DNA of 64,000 bases from the NCBI RefSeq assembly GCF_030848805.1, contig NC_092368.1:186001-250000 (forward strand). The letters run 5' to 3'. Position 1 is the stretch's first letter, and each line of letters starts with the position of its first letter. Below, piece after piece: positions 38,095 to 51,400 of this stretch. The notes below the pieces were generated by a model. The model worked only from the letters and a program-made list of their open reading frames with translations, made no database searches and was not told where the DNA came from. Position numbers and translations under genes: made by a program. This DNA comes from Temnothorax longispinosus (Eukaryota; Arthropoda; Insecta; Hymenoptera; Formicidae).

Positions 38095-40899
38095 CCTTAT
38101 CGGTACCGACCGGCCGAGTGTCGCCAACGGAAAAGTTACGTCCAGGGTTTTGAAAGGAATTTCGTGGCACGAATCACTTACGTATTCGCGCGATTTTCAT
38201 AATACGTTGAGTGGCTTCGACGAGAAACATTAGTATTCAGTGGTACACTCGCTGTCTCTTTTTTTCACCCGAAAATTGCGAATAATTCCATTGGCGTTGA
38301 CTATACGCGATCTGCGACGTGTAAATTCAAAAAATTATTTCGCAGAAATCTCGTGTTACACGATATTTCCTCTTTATATTATTGCATATAAGAATAAAAA
38401 TTCTTCTTCTGAAAAATGGAAATATTTTTCCATGTAGCATTCTCATATTACGTTTAAATACCGCCCTTAATTTCATGTTTAATAATGATGCAACGAACGC
38501 TTCTGTTCCGCAATTTCCGGTGCGAAAGTTTCGCACATATCTTCGTTTTACCGTGGAAACAGTTTTATCTAAATAAACGAGAAACTCGTTAACAAGAAAA
38601 AAGACGGAAAAAATATGAAAAGTCGAACAGAATTATTCACATTTTTGGAGCGAGAGAACAAGTATATTATCGAGCTTCTCATTAAAGCGATTCAAAATCA
38701 CTTATTATTAATGAATATCGCGCGGATACATCTCATTGTCAGTGACTTTTGAAAACATCCAGAATGAGATTTTGAAGGCATTTCAATTAAATATCTCTTC
38801 TCTTCAATATATCGGCTATGAAAAGCTACAAACATTTCGACGTAAACAGACATATTCAAAGCGCGGCGAAAGATCAAGCATTACAGTGGATCGTTAATGC
38901 ACCGATTGCTTTTGCCTCTATCAGGATTTGGCTATTATTTCCTCGCACGGCAGATTGTGAAGGCTCGGTCGTTCGCAAATAACTGCGCGGATGGGCCGGC
39001 GAATTTTAAGAACATCGAGTCAATCCGCGAAAGAGACGTGGCTACGTCCTGGAAGCGGCCATAAGTGTCTCCATGGTGTCTGCCGAAGGATAAACTACCC
39101 CTTCGCTGACTTCTACGGGCGATATATAATATCCGGATCTCTCTGCATTTGGTTTCTGGCGAAAGTTGCCGCATAAATTTATACTCTCGGCGGTGAGCCG
39201 GTTGGGTGAGCCGGCTAGGCCGCGGAAAAATCGTAACTTTCCGACGGTACTCGCCAGTTTTTTGTCGTTCTACGTCGCCCAGTTCTACCGAGGCGCGGCC
39301 AACTTCCACCAGCGTACGTTCCTCGCTGTCTTCCTACTCCAGCCGTACCCTTCATCCTCGTTTTGAAAATCCCCACGTGAATTATCGCGCTGGGATAACG
39401 TAAAACGTGCGTCGTGCATACGCGCGTACCTCGCAAAATTGCCGTTATTTCGCACGCGAATGAGAATCAAAAGTTGTTCGACAATAATCGAGAAACGATT
39501 TTTAATTTTAAACAAAAATTTTAAACAAATAAAAAAAGGTTTAGATAAATAAACTAATCTTATTATTGTATACGAATCGTCGCAATTTTGAATGAAGGAA
39601 CGCGAAACAACAATATGTTTGTGATTGACAAAAGTTGCTGAACCTTGTGTTATGTTTAATAAACGCGCGCGTTCGTATGTAATTGGTATGAGATACGCGT
39701 TGTAAATTGACGATGATATTTTGCCTCTGGTTTATTGATTCGATAAAGAGAATTAATATTTGGTTTCTACATCCAATCAAATAAAAATTGCAATAGCCGA
39801 TGCAATACTATGCGATATAATTTGATAAAACCTTATTGCAAAAATTAAAGAAATTTGGATAATACAACATTTCGATAATGAATCGTATCAGCTGGTGTTT
39901 TCTTTTTTGAGACCGCACGATTTCACGCTTCTTGAACGCGAAAAATAATATTTCCCGTTTCATTTTTAATTTTCGAGTTTCTCGCTCGTTTCTCGCCTCT
40001 CTCGTGGGCGAAAGCTCGAAGAAGCGTAACTAAGTACCGTAACGAGTTAATTAAGTCACTTGGTAACCTTAGTAAATTCGGAACTTGCATTCAAAGGTCG
40101 TTCGTCTGCTCTCTTGTAGCAAATGATAGAAGTATTCTGTGAAGTTTGATAATTAACTCGGAACTTTGAACAATGCTTGACAATATGAAGTACCGACTTT
40201 AATTCCGTCACCATCCGACGCTATCGTCAACAACTGTAGAACAATTATCTCGATAACAAAATCGCCCAAGGATGTCGAACGTCATTTACGGTATCTTTTC
40301 CACGTAAATAGGAAATTATAGAAAGAGATATCATTAATGTTAACTCGTTAGTTGTCACGATCCTTATTTGTGGACCAATTATTTTTTATTCTTTGTATCA
40401 TTAATTAATATCATCAATCGTTTTTACATCATTAAGTAAGAATAAAGATAAAAATTTGATATTAATCAGGTAATAATGATGATTGAACATGATATTTCAT
40501 ATATTTTCAGATATTTTATATATTTGTTCCTAAGTAGATATATACATATAGTACAATCTCAATCGTGAATGGTAGTACTGCAGTGCCAACAACGCGCGAT
40601 AAATAATCGGATATGATCGAAAACGTCTCCGATCTCGACTGAACGTTTTAGCACTTTTAGTAGATAAACCTGCGTGATTGTTATAAGGCATATTTTCCTG
40701 TGGATCCAATTCCAAGTGAGAAAGAACAGGCGGAAGTGCTTGAACCTGTGCAGCGGCGGTAAGGTAATCGTATAATTTCCAACTTTTCCCCTTGGCGTTC
40801 TGGTTTCCCCATGGCTTTGTTCCCCGCATACGCTTTCCACGCGTTTCTTTGATGCCGGCGCTCACGCCACACTTCGAAATAGAAGGCGGTCTCGGAATA

Positions 40900-40950
40900 T
40901 CTTCTTCTCTTCTTCTTTTTTTCCTTCCTTTCTTCCTTTTTCCTCCTCTC
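40900..40950. repeat. 51-bp homopyrimidine run
   Basis: Uninterrupted C/T sequence made of CTTCTT, CCTT and CCTCCT blocks. It can form triplex (H-DNA) structure where mirror symmetry exists. Confidence 0.93.
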
Positions 40951-43662
40951 GTCCTACGTCCGCAGTGGAAACATTCCGCGGTGTTTCGCGCGCGCACAGC
41001 CTGGCCGCCAGTGTGGATTTGCATCCTCAAAATATAATTCCTTCAGAGTGGCGAGGGTTTATTGTGCTCGCATAAATACTACCCGTCAGACAATTCGCGC
41101 AAACGAGCGCCCCACGAGCTCACTACGGTTTCAGGTACAGGCAATAACCCGCGCCGTGCACATCTCGCGTACATCCAAATCTCTCTTGTTTATCTACCAA
41201 AATCTTGACGTAAGATTCACGATTACGACCGGCAAACGCGATAAATATTTTTTCATTGGTCGGTCGCGCACCGAGATAATACTTGAAATAAGGGAGCCGA
41301 TGAGTCGTATACTGCGATGTGATAAAAACGAGATTCCTGCGATATTAACTGTTAAAAAGTAACGCGTGTACATTACACTTGAATTCTATCATCGTACCCT
41401 ACGATTAAAACCGCCCACAACGCGTATAAATCACGACGATGAGAAAGATCAGCGTCGCGGCCTAATGCGCGCACGTGTATCGAGTTCGCTCGAGATTTAA
41501 CGAAATAAAAGCCGTGAGCAGAGGTACGGGACGCAACGACTCGTCTCATCTCTACTGCAGGGATAAATAGCGAAAGAACAGAAGAGAAACGGCGGCGTGC
41601 AAAATGGAGAGGAAAAAATCACTTTCCAGGGCGGGACGCCATTGCCGGAGAGAATGCCGGTGTCTACGTTCTCATATCCTTCGCCTCCTATAGCGGTGAG
41701 ACGCGAGCGGCGATTTCTCATTTTCCTCGAGCTTATTTCACCGTCAAGAGAGCGACGCGACGCGTCAATAGCGGATAGATCACGATCGACGGATTCGCTC
41801 TCATCCGTCACGTCGTCCGCGAGACTCTTCTTCTTCTTTCTCTCTCTCTTTTTTTTTCAAATCGCAGCTGCATACCTTCGATCTCCCGCAGTAGAGCACA
41901 GGACGACAAGTCCGACGTAGGTCCGTATGATATTTTTATATCGAGGCTTCCGCGCGCGTGTGGCTCATAAATCTGTCAGCCGCGAAAGTGTCTCTCGCGA
42001 TATGGATCATGCGCGTGAGGAAGGGTAAATCGCGGGAATCGGCGCGGCGTGAAAATCGCGTTGTCGAGAACTCGCTATTGTCCGGCGCGCGGATTCCTTT
42101 ATTCTGCCGTTCTCGTCGCGCTTGCTGCCTACTCGTTTTCCTGCACGAGAGGATCGCCGAGAACGATCGCGCGTCCACGCCGTCCACGGTGCTTCGATAT
42201 TGTCCGCGCCGTCGATTCCGCGCGGCCTTCGCCGCCGACGATCGGCCGTTTGATGGATTGCGACACGAAGTGGCGGCAGTCTGTCTCTCCTTTTAGTTGC
42301 CTTTATCGTCGTAATTTACGGCGCGCGTACTGGCAAGACAAACTGCACGGGATACCGACGACAATGCACAATGGTACACGATCTAAACAGGCAAGCAAAC
42401 GCTCTGAATGTCTTTTTCCTTTTCTTCCCTCGCGTAACAGAAAATCTAGAGGATTCCATGAGATGTATATACCGAATCATGCATGTTAACGGCTTCACCT
42501 GTCTCGTCTCGGATTGCAAATAACACTCGTGTAGTCATTTCCATATGATACTTATCTCATCACGGTAACTCTAGTGTAATTATAGTAATCTCGGGCTCTT
42601 ACAATGTCGCATCACGTCTTACCATGTCTTAAAAGGCAATGCCGCCTCGCTCGCGACTCCGAATAATTTCGTGGAGTAGCCACTACGACGCGCCGAGAGA
42701 AAATGAAGAAAAAAGGAAGCAAAGAGCAGGAACGGGGCGAGCAAAAGGTGAAGAGAGGGCAAGAGGCGACGAGAAGAGCAAAGGCGGAGATTTAAAAAGC
42801 GGAAAAGGGAGAGAAAGAGAGAATGACCCAAAGATGCTTTCGAGACTGGCCTTTCCAGGACGACGCGACGATTTCCGGATGATTATTCTCTCCGTGGCTC
42901 GGTTTTTCGCGAAGGGTACCTATTACGAGCCCATAAGCCGACTGAAACGCTTGAAAAGAGGCCTGCTTCCACGAGATTAAGATCAAAGGAAGTGGCTCGA
43001 GGCAAGGGCTGTCGCTACTGTTACTGCTACTGGCTGTTGGAGACACGGTTGGGACCGAACGAAGCGATGCCTCCGAAAGGTAGCATTAGTCGAGAAACGT
43101 TGGTTCTGCAGTCAACACTTGTCTGCACGAGCCAGTGAGGATGAATTAAAATAAAGCCGGCGCGTCTCAATGAGATAACTGGCAATAGACTGTTTTCATA
43201 AAGAGGAGATGTTAATCGGACATCTTGAACTGCAATTTTTGCAGCTATAGAAACTGCTTGAGAGAGAAGACTCAACATCTATTATTAAATTTGCAACAGT
43301 GCATTTTCTATTGTAATGATTAAAATGACAAACTGTTGAATACCTTTGTTACATGATACAAAAAATGCAAGTCACTAATTAACAATTATTGACTTGCTCT
43401 AAGAGGAAAAAAATGTAATGTATATAAATTATTATTGAAGAATATATAATATTTATTATATTCCTCAATATTATAATTATTCAGTATTATTAATAATTAT
43501 TCTTAACTTTTCACACGTAAAAATAAAAAATGACAGTACATGTTACCTTTTGCAATGAGAAAATTGACAAAATGCTTGTATTTTGTACAAAATAACATTA
43601 AAATAGTGAAATACTAGAGTATTTAAACAGTCGGGATGTTTTTGAAGCAAATATCCACAATG

Positions 43663-43687
43663 CTCTTTCGATCGGAAATCGAAAGAG
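43663..43687. repeat. 10-bp inverted repeat
   Basis: CTCTTTCGAT and ATCGAAAGAG are perfect arms around a 5-nt loop. Confidence 0.8.
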
Positions 43688-44802
43688 GAATCTTCTTAGA
43701 CGGTGAGATTGCTCGAAATCGCATGGCAGTTCCTTTAGCTCTCGAATCATCGAAGAGATTCCAATATGGCGTTGGTGCAGAGAGTGTGGAGGTCGAATAA
43801 AGGAATAGGACCTAGTTCGAGCTCTATTTATAGGTGCTTTCGTTTTTGGTTACTATGTGATGTGAATGCAAAAAGCTAGACGCGCGGACTGACGTACGTC
43901 TTTCGGAACATACTACTCTTAAAGTATCCACCCCCCTCGGTAAACCTCAAAGATTACGTCCGTATGCCTTTGTTCGGGGTTCGACTCTTATCGGGGTGGA
44001 CTGTCACGGGTTCGTTTCATCGATCTCCTTTCCGGTGAGTAAAGAAACGTTGCCCCGCTATTGTTTGCGAAGGGATCGTCGTTATCGCGTTGTCGGGAAT
44101 AAAAAAGTAATATCGCGAGTTTGAGGAACGAGGGGAAAAAAAGTTTCCGTGTAAATTCGTCGAAGGCGTCAGCGGCGTTGGCCCCGCAGCGACAGTCTCC
44201 TCCTCAGGATGAGATACGGCGTAGTCCTGCGTGCGATGCGTCGGACGTCGAAAATTGCGAGAGCGTTATCGTCCCTTTCGAGCATCGCGCATCGTACGGG
44301 CGACTTCCGGAAGGAGATAACGGCGAAGCGCTCCGTAAGTTCGTAACAGGAAATTTGTAGTACGCAGCATAGTAGTACGCAGATACTTCTGTATCACTGC
44401 AACGAATTCTTTTTGTCTCTTATCACGTTATTTATCTTATAGTGCTATTGCATTAAAATATATGTGTATGCTTTATACTAAAATCGATACTTTTAGCCAT
44501 TTTATTGATATCTTTACCCGATCAGAATCTAAAATAAATTGTTTCATGCTCGCTCTTACTGTTGCAACAAACGTATAAGGCCAAAAGGATGAAAGGTGTC
44601 CGCAATATACATATTTTGTCGAGATAAATCATAACCAGCAACGTTGGAGTTTCGATTATACTGGTGGGTCGATTAATATCGCCTATGTGGAACCGGTGAA
44701 ATTTTGTCTAGAGAGTAATCACCTGCCACCGGCATCGTTCGTGAGCGACGGTTTGTAAAACACCTTCGTGAAGTTTGCGAACGCGAACTAGAACGGTACG
44801 TA

Positions 44803-44846
44803 CCGCCGCCTCCGCCGCCTCTGCCACCGTCGCCATCGCCGCCACC
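44803..44846. repeat. GCC/ACC-rich trinucleotide repeat
   Basis: Imperfect CCGCCTCCGCCGCC and CCGTCGCCATCGCCGCCACC triplets. On the minus strand this gives a Gly/Gly-Asp-rich stretch in one short frame, considered an artefact. Confidence 0.85.
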
Positions 44847-45213
44847 CCGTCGCACGAGGAATGCTTTATAGCCCGTGACAGGGGAAGTGGAAAGAGCGAA
44901 TCAGCGAAAACAGGGTAGCTAGATATCGAGGAATGAGCGCCGCTGATACGCACCGCACCCGCTCTCTCGCACAGTTTCGGGATATCCTGCAATAAAACCG
45001 AACGATCGTCCGGTCGAGGGTGGCCGATCCGGCTGCGGAGGGTTGCCCGGATCGGCACACCGGAGAGCATTGAAAATAATTACCGGCGATCCGATACACT
45101 AGCTATCGAGCTATCGTTCGCAGAGGAACTTTCGACGGCCGGCTGCAGCGCGGCAACCCAGCAAAAACCCAGCTGCCGTCGACGTCATATTCGACGTTCA
45201 TTGCGAAGGCACC

Positions 45214-45258
45214 CTGCTCTCTCTCTCTCTCTCCTCCTCCTCCTCTTCCTCTTCCTCT
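45214..45258. repeat. Compound (CT)n-(CTC)n repeat
   Basis: A CT dinucleotide tract passes directly into CTC/TCC and CTCTTC triplet-like repeats, all pyrimidine, ending before the TACCCACATT sequence at about 45259. Confidence 0.9.
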
Positions 45259-45441
45259 ACCCACATTTCGTTATCCTGCGGCTTACGATCGCGCGCTACA
45301 GGAAATGGCGATAAGGCCGAGAGAGCCTTGTGTCTCGCCTAAGTACCAGGTGGTTTCCGCGGTTTAAGCGACGTACTTCCGGCCGCGCGACCCGACGCGA
45401 TACGGCCTCGTAAAATGCACGGCCGATATACGTGACGAGCG

Positions 45442-45466
45442 TGTCTATTAATTCGATTAATAGACA
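45442..45466. repeat. 11-bp inverted repeat with 3-nt spacer
   Basis: TGTCTATTAAT and ATTAATAGACA flank TCG, with perfect arms. Each arm contains a TTAAT/ATTAA homeodomain-like core, so a paired protein site is conceivable. Confidence 0.85.
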
Positions 45467-45893
45467 ACACGATCAGGTGGCACGCGATCGTGCCTGCAAG
45501 ATTCACGGTGACTCGTGCGAGGCGAGCGGAAATTATATCGTATCGTGCTCCGACTACGGGAATGCCGATTCTTGCGAACGAATCCCAGAGAGCGTTTCCC
45601 CGAAATGTCCGCGCTAATAATATATCTATCGTTGGCACCGGTCTTCGTACAAAACGTCGGTGCCGTGTGTAATCATTCTTTACGGGAACATCGTGTCCAT
45701 TAAGTGCACCGGCTTCTCTTCCTCGTTTATGCCCGAGACGTTTATCGCGAGCACGCGAATGCCGTATTTCTTTTCGGAGCACACTCGAAACGTTGTCCTA
45801 CGGCTGCAGATACATTCCTAAGGCTCATTTAATTTCGTTCACATAGCGCCGTTTATTTCGCCGCCGTCGTGTCGCCGACGCTTTTTCGCGACG

Positions 45894-45948
45894 TCTCCCC
45901 TTTCTCTTCTTTCTTTCTCTCCCTTTTCTTCTTTTTTCTCTTTTCCTC
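45894..45948. repeat. 55-bp homopyrimidine run
   Basis: Uninterrupted C/T sequence of CTCCCC, TTTCTC and CTTCTTTT blocks. A second C/T-rich stretch follows at 46025-46058. Confidence 0.93.
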
Positions 45949-46776
45949 GCTGCTTCTTCTATCGGTCGTGCCGATGGAAAATGTAACCGAGAGGGGAAAA
46001 AGGGCAGGGGAAAGGATTCTGAATGCCTCCCCTTCCCCCCTCTCTCTTTCTCTCTCTTCGCACCTGCATCTCGGCAATGCGGCGATCCATAACTCCTCGA
46101 TAGTGCAATTCGGTCGATTCTCTGAATACGTAATTGCCCCTTCCTACACGATGTCGTTCACATTTTCTCGTCGATTTTGTTCCTTTGCTCCTTTCTCTTT
46201 TTTCTTGCCCTCTGCCTCGCCGCGCGTTTCCTTCGTCCTGCGTCGAAGCGCGACGATGCCTCGTGCCGCCAATGTATCATCGATATTACATCGCATAGGT
46301 GTTGCCCTGACCTCAATAACTCGCCGATAGATAGATCGATAGATATAGATATGTGATACCGCGATGCAAGGTGGCTTCTTAGTGCCTGCGAAAATCGTTC
46401 GCGCGAATATAAAAAGGACCGAGCGACGTCGAATAATTTATTACACGTATTATAGCTCCCATAGAGCTTGATATCCTGATCATTCGCCAGCACAAAAATT
46501 GTTTTCAAAGATACGCGGGATACATGCGTCGCATTTATTTTCCATTGCGTGAAAATTGGTTAAAATTGTGAATCAATTATTTTGTTGGAGCTATATTTAT
46601 TACGCACGTACTTATAGCCGGAGCTAACGAGAACGAACGGAAACGACGCGGGTGGAACGTGATGACGCCAAGCATTGAGCACTTTGATAAAGGGCAGCTC
46701 GTATCTCGACATTAAAAGCCATCCCTGATGTCTACGCGACTGCCGTGTCTATCGAGGCGAACTAGGTTAGGTAAGG
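45949..46776. other. No gene seen; C/T-rich then mixed DNA
   Basis: A 153-codon plus-strand frame spans the pyrimidine runs and is Ser/Phe/Leu-rich purely from composition. A short GATA-type repeat lies at 46326-46350. Confidence 0.6.
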
Positions 46777-46853
46777 CTCGTAAATATCGGGTTACGGACG
46801 TAAAGATTGGGAATCCACCGTGGAATCGTTCGTTATTAGCCGTCGGCGCAATA
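46777..46853 (+). repeat. Local dispersed repeat, copy A
   Basis: About 77 bp running from CTCGTAAATATC to GCAATA and containing GGAATCGTTCGTTATTAGCC at 46822-46841. It aligns with copies B (47781-47857) and C (48371-48453) in the same orientation. The core is identical to copy C over 21 bp. Function is unknown. Confidence 0.8.
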
Positions 46854-46874
46854 TGTACGCCGTTTTAACCCGGG

Positions 46875-46892
46875 ACTATGAAGACTATGAAG
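46875..46892. repeat. ACTATGAAG tandem duplication
   Basis: Two perfect copies of ACTATGAAG directly after the first copy of the local 80-bp repeated element. Confidence 0.9.
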
Positions 46893-47780
46893 CTGCGCGT
46901 GTATTTTAGGATTAATCATCACGCCGATCCTCGGGCATGGAGACGATTTGCATAATTACTCGGGTTAGGGTGAGGTAGACGGGAGCCAATTGTCGGCGCC
47001 GACCTTACGCGAAAGTACATGCATCATATATCGCATAATTTCGACGTCTACATAATATCGTGAATTCAACTGAAAATTTAATGAACCAATGAAAAGTTCA
47101 TTTCCTTTAATTAATATATTATTACGCATTACATTGAAGTCTTGGAAAAGTCGAATAAAAGTTTATTGCTTCTCTTTTTCTTATATACGTACATCTTTCT
47201 ATTTACAATCAATATTCTAATTTATAATTTAGAATTAGTTTGTGCAATGCATAACAATCTAAAAAAAAGAATTAATTGGACAATGAAAAATAATTATTAA
47301 GCTGCGAAAATTAATAACCAAAGAATGATCGGTACATGTGAATACTACATCTGAAAACTTATTCCAAAATTAATGAAATATAATATCTAGTAAGTAATGT
47401 GTGTAATTCAAAGTGAAAAATTTCAGTTGATTGTACCAGAAGCATGTAACGTAATATGTTAGTATTAATAACATAATCTCTGTTTCTTCCAATATTGTTC
47501 ATACTCTGTACATTACGGAAATAAATAGCGTGTTGTGTTTTAATGGAGATAAATTTTAAATAAAACGTGATATGCTAAATGTAAAAAACAATTCATATAG
47601 AAAAAATTGCAACTTCCACGCAGCAAATTTAAAAAAATTGTGATTTTTTTAATGATGGCTTAATGGTTTGCAATTTTACATACATAGCGTGTTTTACATA
47701 CATTGCGTTCGTATGTATAAACGTGTGCGTTTAAATCTTAATATCGACGATTGTATTCCTGCGGAATATATCCATAGAGA

Positions 47781-47857
47781 TTCGTAAATATCAAGTTACG
47801 AGCGTGTAAAGACCGTGATTCTCGAGGGATTGTTCATTATTAGCAGCTAGTGCAATA
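47781..47857 (+). repeat. Local dispersed repeat, copy B
   Basis: The most diverged copy: it starts TTCGTAAATATC, has GTAAAGACCG in the middle, and its core reads GGGATTGTTCATTATTAGC. It sits inside an AT-rich block, unlike copies A and C, and its changes are mostly C/G to A/T. Confidence 0.7.
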
Positions 47858-48370
47858 CTGGTTTGTTCCGTGCAACGAAGTTGCAGTACACTGAAGTTTC
47901 ATCGACCTATACGCAGCTTATTCCATACGTTTTCACGCTTGGTTACCTATCGGGTAATAATGGCATAAACGTAATGATACACAGATTCTAAATTTTTATA
48001 TGCAGTAAAATACTGTAATGAAGAGAATACGTAAAAGAAATACTTAACAGCAGGCTTTTATAAACTTGATTTTGATGTACTAATTAAAAGTACATTAATA
48101 TATTTACGTGTCGTAAGACTCTTCTTGCCAAATTACATTCGAGTAACTTTGGAAGGCTCGTTAGTAAAATGTAATATCCCTCGCAGGTGCAGTAGGATGA
48201 ACGTTAACGCTAAGAGGAACAGCACATCCGTCATTCCGAGTATCCCTCTTTCGTAAGCGGTTGTTGCAATTCCTGGGTTGCAGCGGGAATAGCATCCTTA
48301 GATTTCGGCAAAACAATTCGCATAGGATTCCACGCAATAGGAACTCCCGGATTGCCGCAGTGCCCCGCCG

Positions 48371-48453
48371 GTCCGTAAACTTGGCGCTTGCGGGGAAATA
48401 AAGACCGCAGATATCTCGCGTGGGAATCGTTCGTTATTAGCCGGCAGGCAATA
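48371..48453 (+). repeat. Local dispersed repeat, copy C
   Basis: It shares AATAAAGACCG with copy B and the core GGAATCGTTCGTTATTAGCC (48423-48442) with copy A. Its end runs into a perfect 9-bp inverted repeat with a 5-nt loop (GGCAATAAG, 48447-48455; CTTATTGCC, 48461-48469). Confidence 0.8.
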
Positions 48454-51400
48454 AGTTTCCCTTATTGCCGCGTAAACGATGCACTCGGTGGCCGCGCGAG
48501 CGCGGCGCTGCCGCAAAGGGAGAGTTTAAGGGTAGCGCTCGAAAGAGCGTTAAAACGGGCGGACGAGAGAGAAAGAGAGAAGAGGAACGATCGGAGCAGG
48601 TAATATACAGACACCATTTTTAAAGTTAAGCATCGCCACGCAATGCGATTTAAATGGAGATAGACGAGATCCTATTCGCGGGGGTGGACCGAATCGTGTG
48701 CCTCCTCTATTTTTTCTCCCCATCTACCTTTCCCCCTCATTGTCCATTTAAGACTGGCTTAAATCTAACGCCAGTCGAGACGGAATTTAATTTGGTCTCC
48801 CTTTCAATTTCTTGTTCCTGACCGAATACTACGCCATCAGTTACGACTTTATTCGCATTATTAATTCGATATAATAGATGTACCCACTCTATTCGTTCTC
48901 TTTATTCTATCCACCTTGTCCTATCGTGATACATTCGTTGCCGTTTCGCAGAATCCCGTCCCACCGATCTGGCTATTTCTCATCCAGCTCTCGTGCATCC
49001 ACGGAAGACAGCAATGGCTCTTCGCTCGATCATAACAACCCCCTGCAGATCCGGTTCATGTAAAGCGTTCGCTCTTCTTCCTCGAGCGATAGGGAAAGCC
49101 ATTTTATGCGGGTATTTAAGGGATGGTGCGCGCCATCTCTCATACCGTATCTACTCGAATCGCCGGGCCGTACCGTTCGAGCTATTCATGCATGATGCAC
49201 ACGGCGGTAACGCGCTTCCGCCACGCGTTAAAGCGCCCTTTTTGAAATCTCGCCGCAGTGAAAACGCAGCCGGAGAAATGATTGGGATTTATTGGCTGTA
49301 TAATCTGGACGCACGCGCCGCGTCCGTTTATTTTCCGGTCATCCGCTCGCTCTGTAATAGCTAAAGATATATGTGTGTGTATGCATATACATATATATAC
49401 CGCGCGATTTGTCGAGCTTTTGGACATCTGGTGCAAATGACCGGCTTTAATGCGTTTCCAGGTTTTAACAATCACGTCGCACATCGATTTTATTTTACAT
49501 GTTTATTCCAATTTTTTCATCTTTTCGTCGTATCCCCCATCCCCCTAGCCAGCATCGGTATAAGCTGCGTAACGCGGCGTAAAATCAAACGTGACAATTA
49601 TTCGCTAAATGCGAGATTATGATACATCGCGCGCGGCGCTTCATTACGGAACAGCGTTTATATCCCCGGCGCTCTATCGCGCCGTGCTCTTACTCAGCGA
49701 GTTGTTATAATTTACCGGCTGTGTGTCGCTATACCAGCAATGCGTGCACGGTACGCGCGTATTGTTACACGAGTGACACAGTAACGTGATGCGCCTGAAT
49801 AAGCGGCGACAGATAGGAACCGATAGGGAATCTGGGACCCTCCCTCCCGCCTTTCCATACGCGAGCGAAACCGACATTTGCAAATGCTTATTAATTAGTC
49901 ATTCGTCGGTCTAATGGCGGAAAGCGCTGGCCTTTGATGTGGTGCTAATAATTACACGCAATTAGATACTATTAAGGGTCAATATGCACACCTTTATATG
50001 CACTTTGCGGCCGTACGATCCCTTTGGCGTACTAAATCTACGATACCGCGAATATAAATAGCCTTTATCCTGCGGTGCGTTACACGCTCATTCCGATATA
50101 CGTTATCCATTGATATCCCATGTAATTTTCAGGGATAATTATATGGTGTTAGAGACACTCGAGCAGCACCGCAATCTCTCGGTCTCTAATCAAACGGGGA
50201 AATAAAACCATTGCGTTACCTATCGCGTACCGTAGGAGAACATCGGTTAAAAGCACAGCTCTTGTTGCTGCGAGCAATAGTACTGTAATTCAATCGATTC
50301 ATGTATTATTATACGTTATCGCCTACGGCCACGTTACGGCCACTGGGATATAATTTTTCTCTACTCTATCTCTGTGTTTTCAACTTTGCCTCGTCATAAG
50401 CACGCGTCCACAATCGACGTACAATCCATTTCTATAGACGCGAACATGTTTCGTTAATTTTCTAATTTTTTTACTTAACGTTCGTATATCGTCCATTGAT
50501 TTGCAGGCACGATTGCGGGCGCGTCCATGATCCGTCTGTCGGTGGTTCCGCGCGCGAACGGAACATTCGGAATGCCTGTCGCGTTGTTTCCGCACGATCT
50601 GCCGCGCGAGAGAAAGGACGAGGAAGAGAGGGATTCACAATCGGAATGATCTCCGGCGCGGGCGTGTCAACCGGCACGGCGCGGCGCGGCGCGCGGCGTG
50701 GCGTGGCGCAGAGGCGGCGCGGTCGCCGCAAGCGCCAAACCGCAGCACTGTCAACGTGCGTAATTAATCCGCATTTCAGCGGGCCCGGCACACACCCGAC
50801 AGCAGCCTAAGATTTACCGCAATCCAATTTTACACCTGTCCGTCAGAACCCGCGACCCCGAGCGTCGCCCTTCGGTGAACGATGAAACCGGCGCCAGTTT
50901 GATAATTATCAACGTATATTCGCGTCACCTTTAACCGTCTTTCTTCCGATTCCTCCGCGTACCGAAGATACGTCAAGATACGTCGCGTTTTCGATTTCGA
51001 CGCGAGAACGGAGCGCGTCTTTGATATGCCGGCCATGGACGACCGCGAGATGGACTCGAAATCGAGTTGGATGAGTTCTGGGTTTAATCGCGCACGTCCT
51101 GAATTTTAATGAAACGCCGCTACTACCCCTCCTAGCTATTTACGTTGCCGTAACGGGACACGTCTTAAGTGACTGACGTGTGTCCCTCGTAAACTGCATC
51201 TCATTTCAGACTCGTTAAAATCCAAGTTGGATCGCAGATTTATTTTCACTTCCACGCGGCTTCCTTACGTTGACGCTACAACCAACGCAATATCGTCGCA
51301 TGCAATTTGCACGTGCACGATATGTGTGTAAACATTATGCCCGTGGTTTTGCGCGACACTGAAATCTAGACTTTACACACGTACATACGCGGACGCGATA

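Larger units (their letters stand above)
34762..40899. other. No gene seen; noncoding DNA
   Basis: Mixed composition, with a T-rich stretch at 37078-37112 and AT-rich DNA at 38330-38830 and 39480-40560. A minus-strand CRVDF-like match at about 36936-36950 was examined as a possible partner of the Ig exon and excluded because a stop codon directly precedes it in frame. Confidence 0.6.
40951..45213. other. No gene seen; CpG-rich and purine-rich noncoding DNA
   Basis: CpG-dense at 41930-42320, strongly purine-biased at about 42697-42835, AT-rich at 43280-43620 and 44360-44660. Open frames reach 146 codons but overlap antisense frames and show no domain. Confidence 0.6.

Noticed and set aside
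42619..42980. Lys/Arg/Glu-rich frame on plus and Leu/Ser/Phe-rich frame on minus
   Set aside because: Both follow from the purine-biased segment 42697-42835.
50471..50810. Arg/Ala-rich antisense frame pair
   Set aside because: The very high GC content with GGCGC repeats removes stop codons in several frames at once; no domain is seen.
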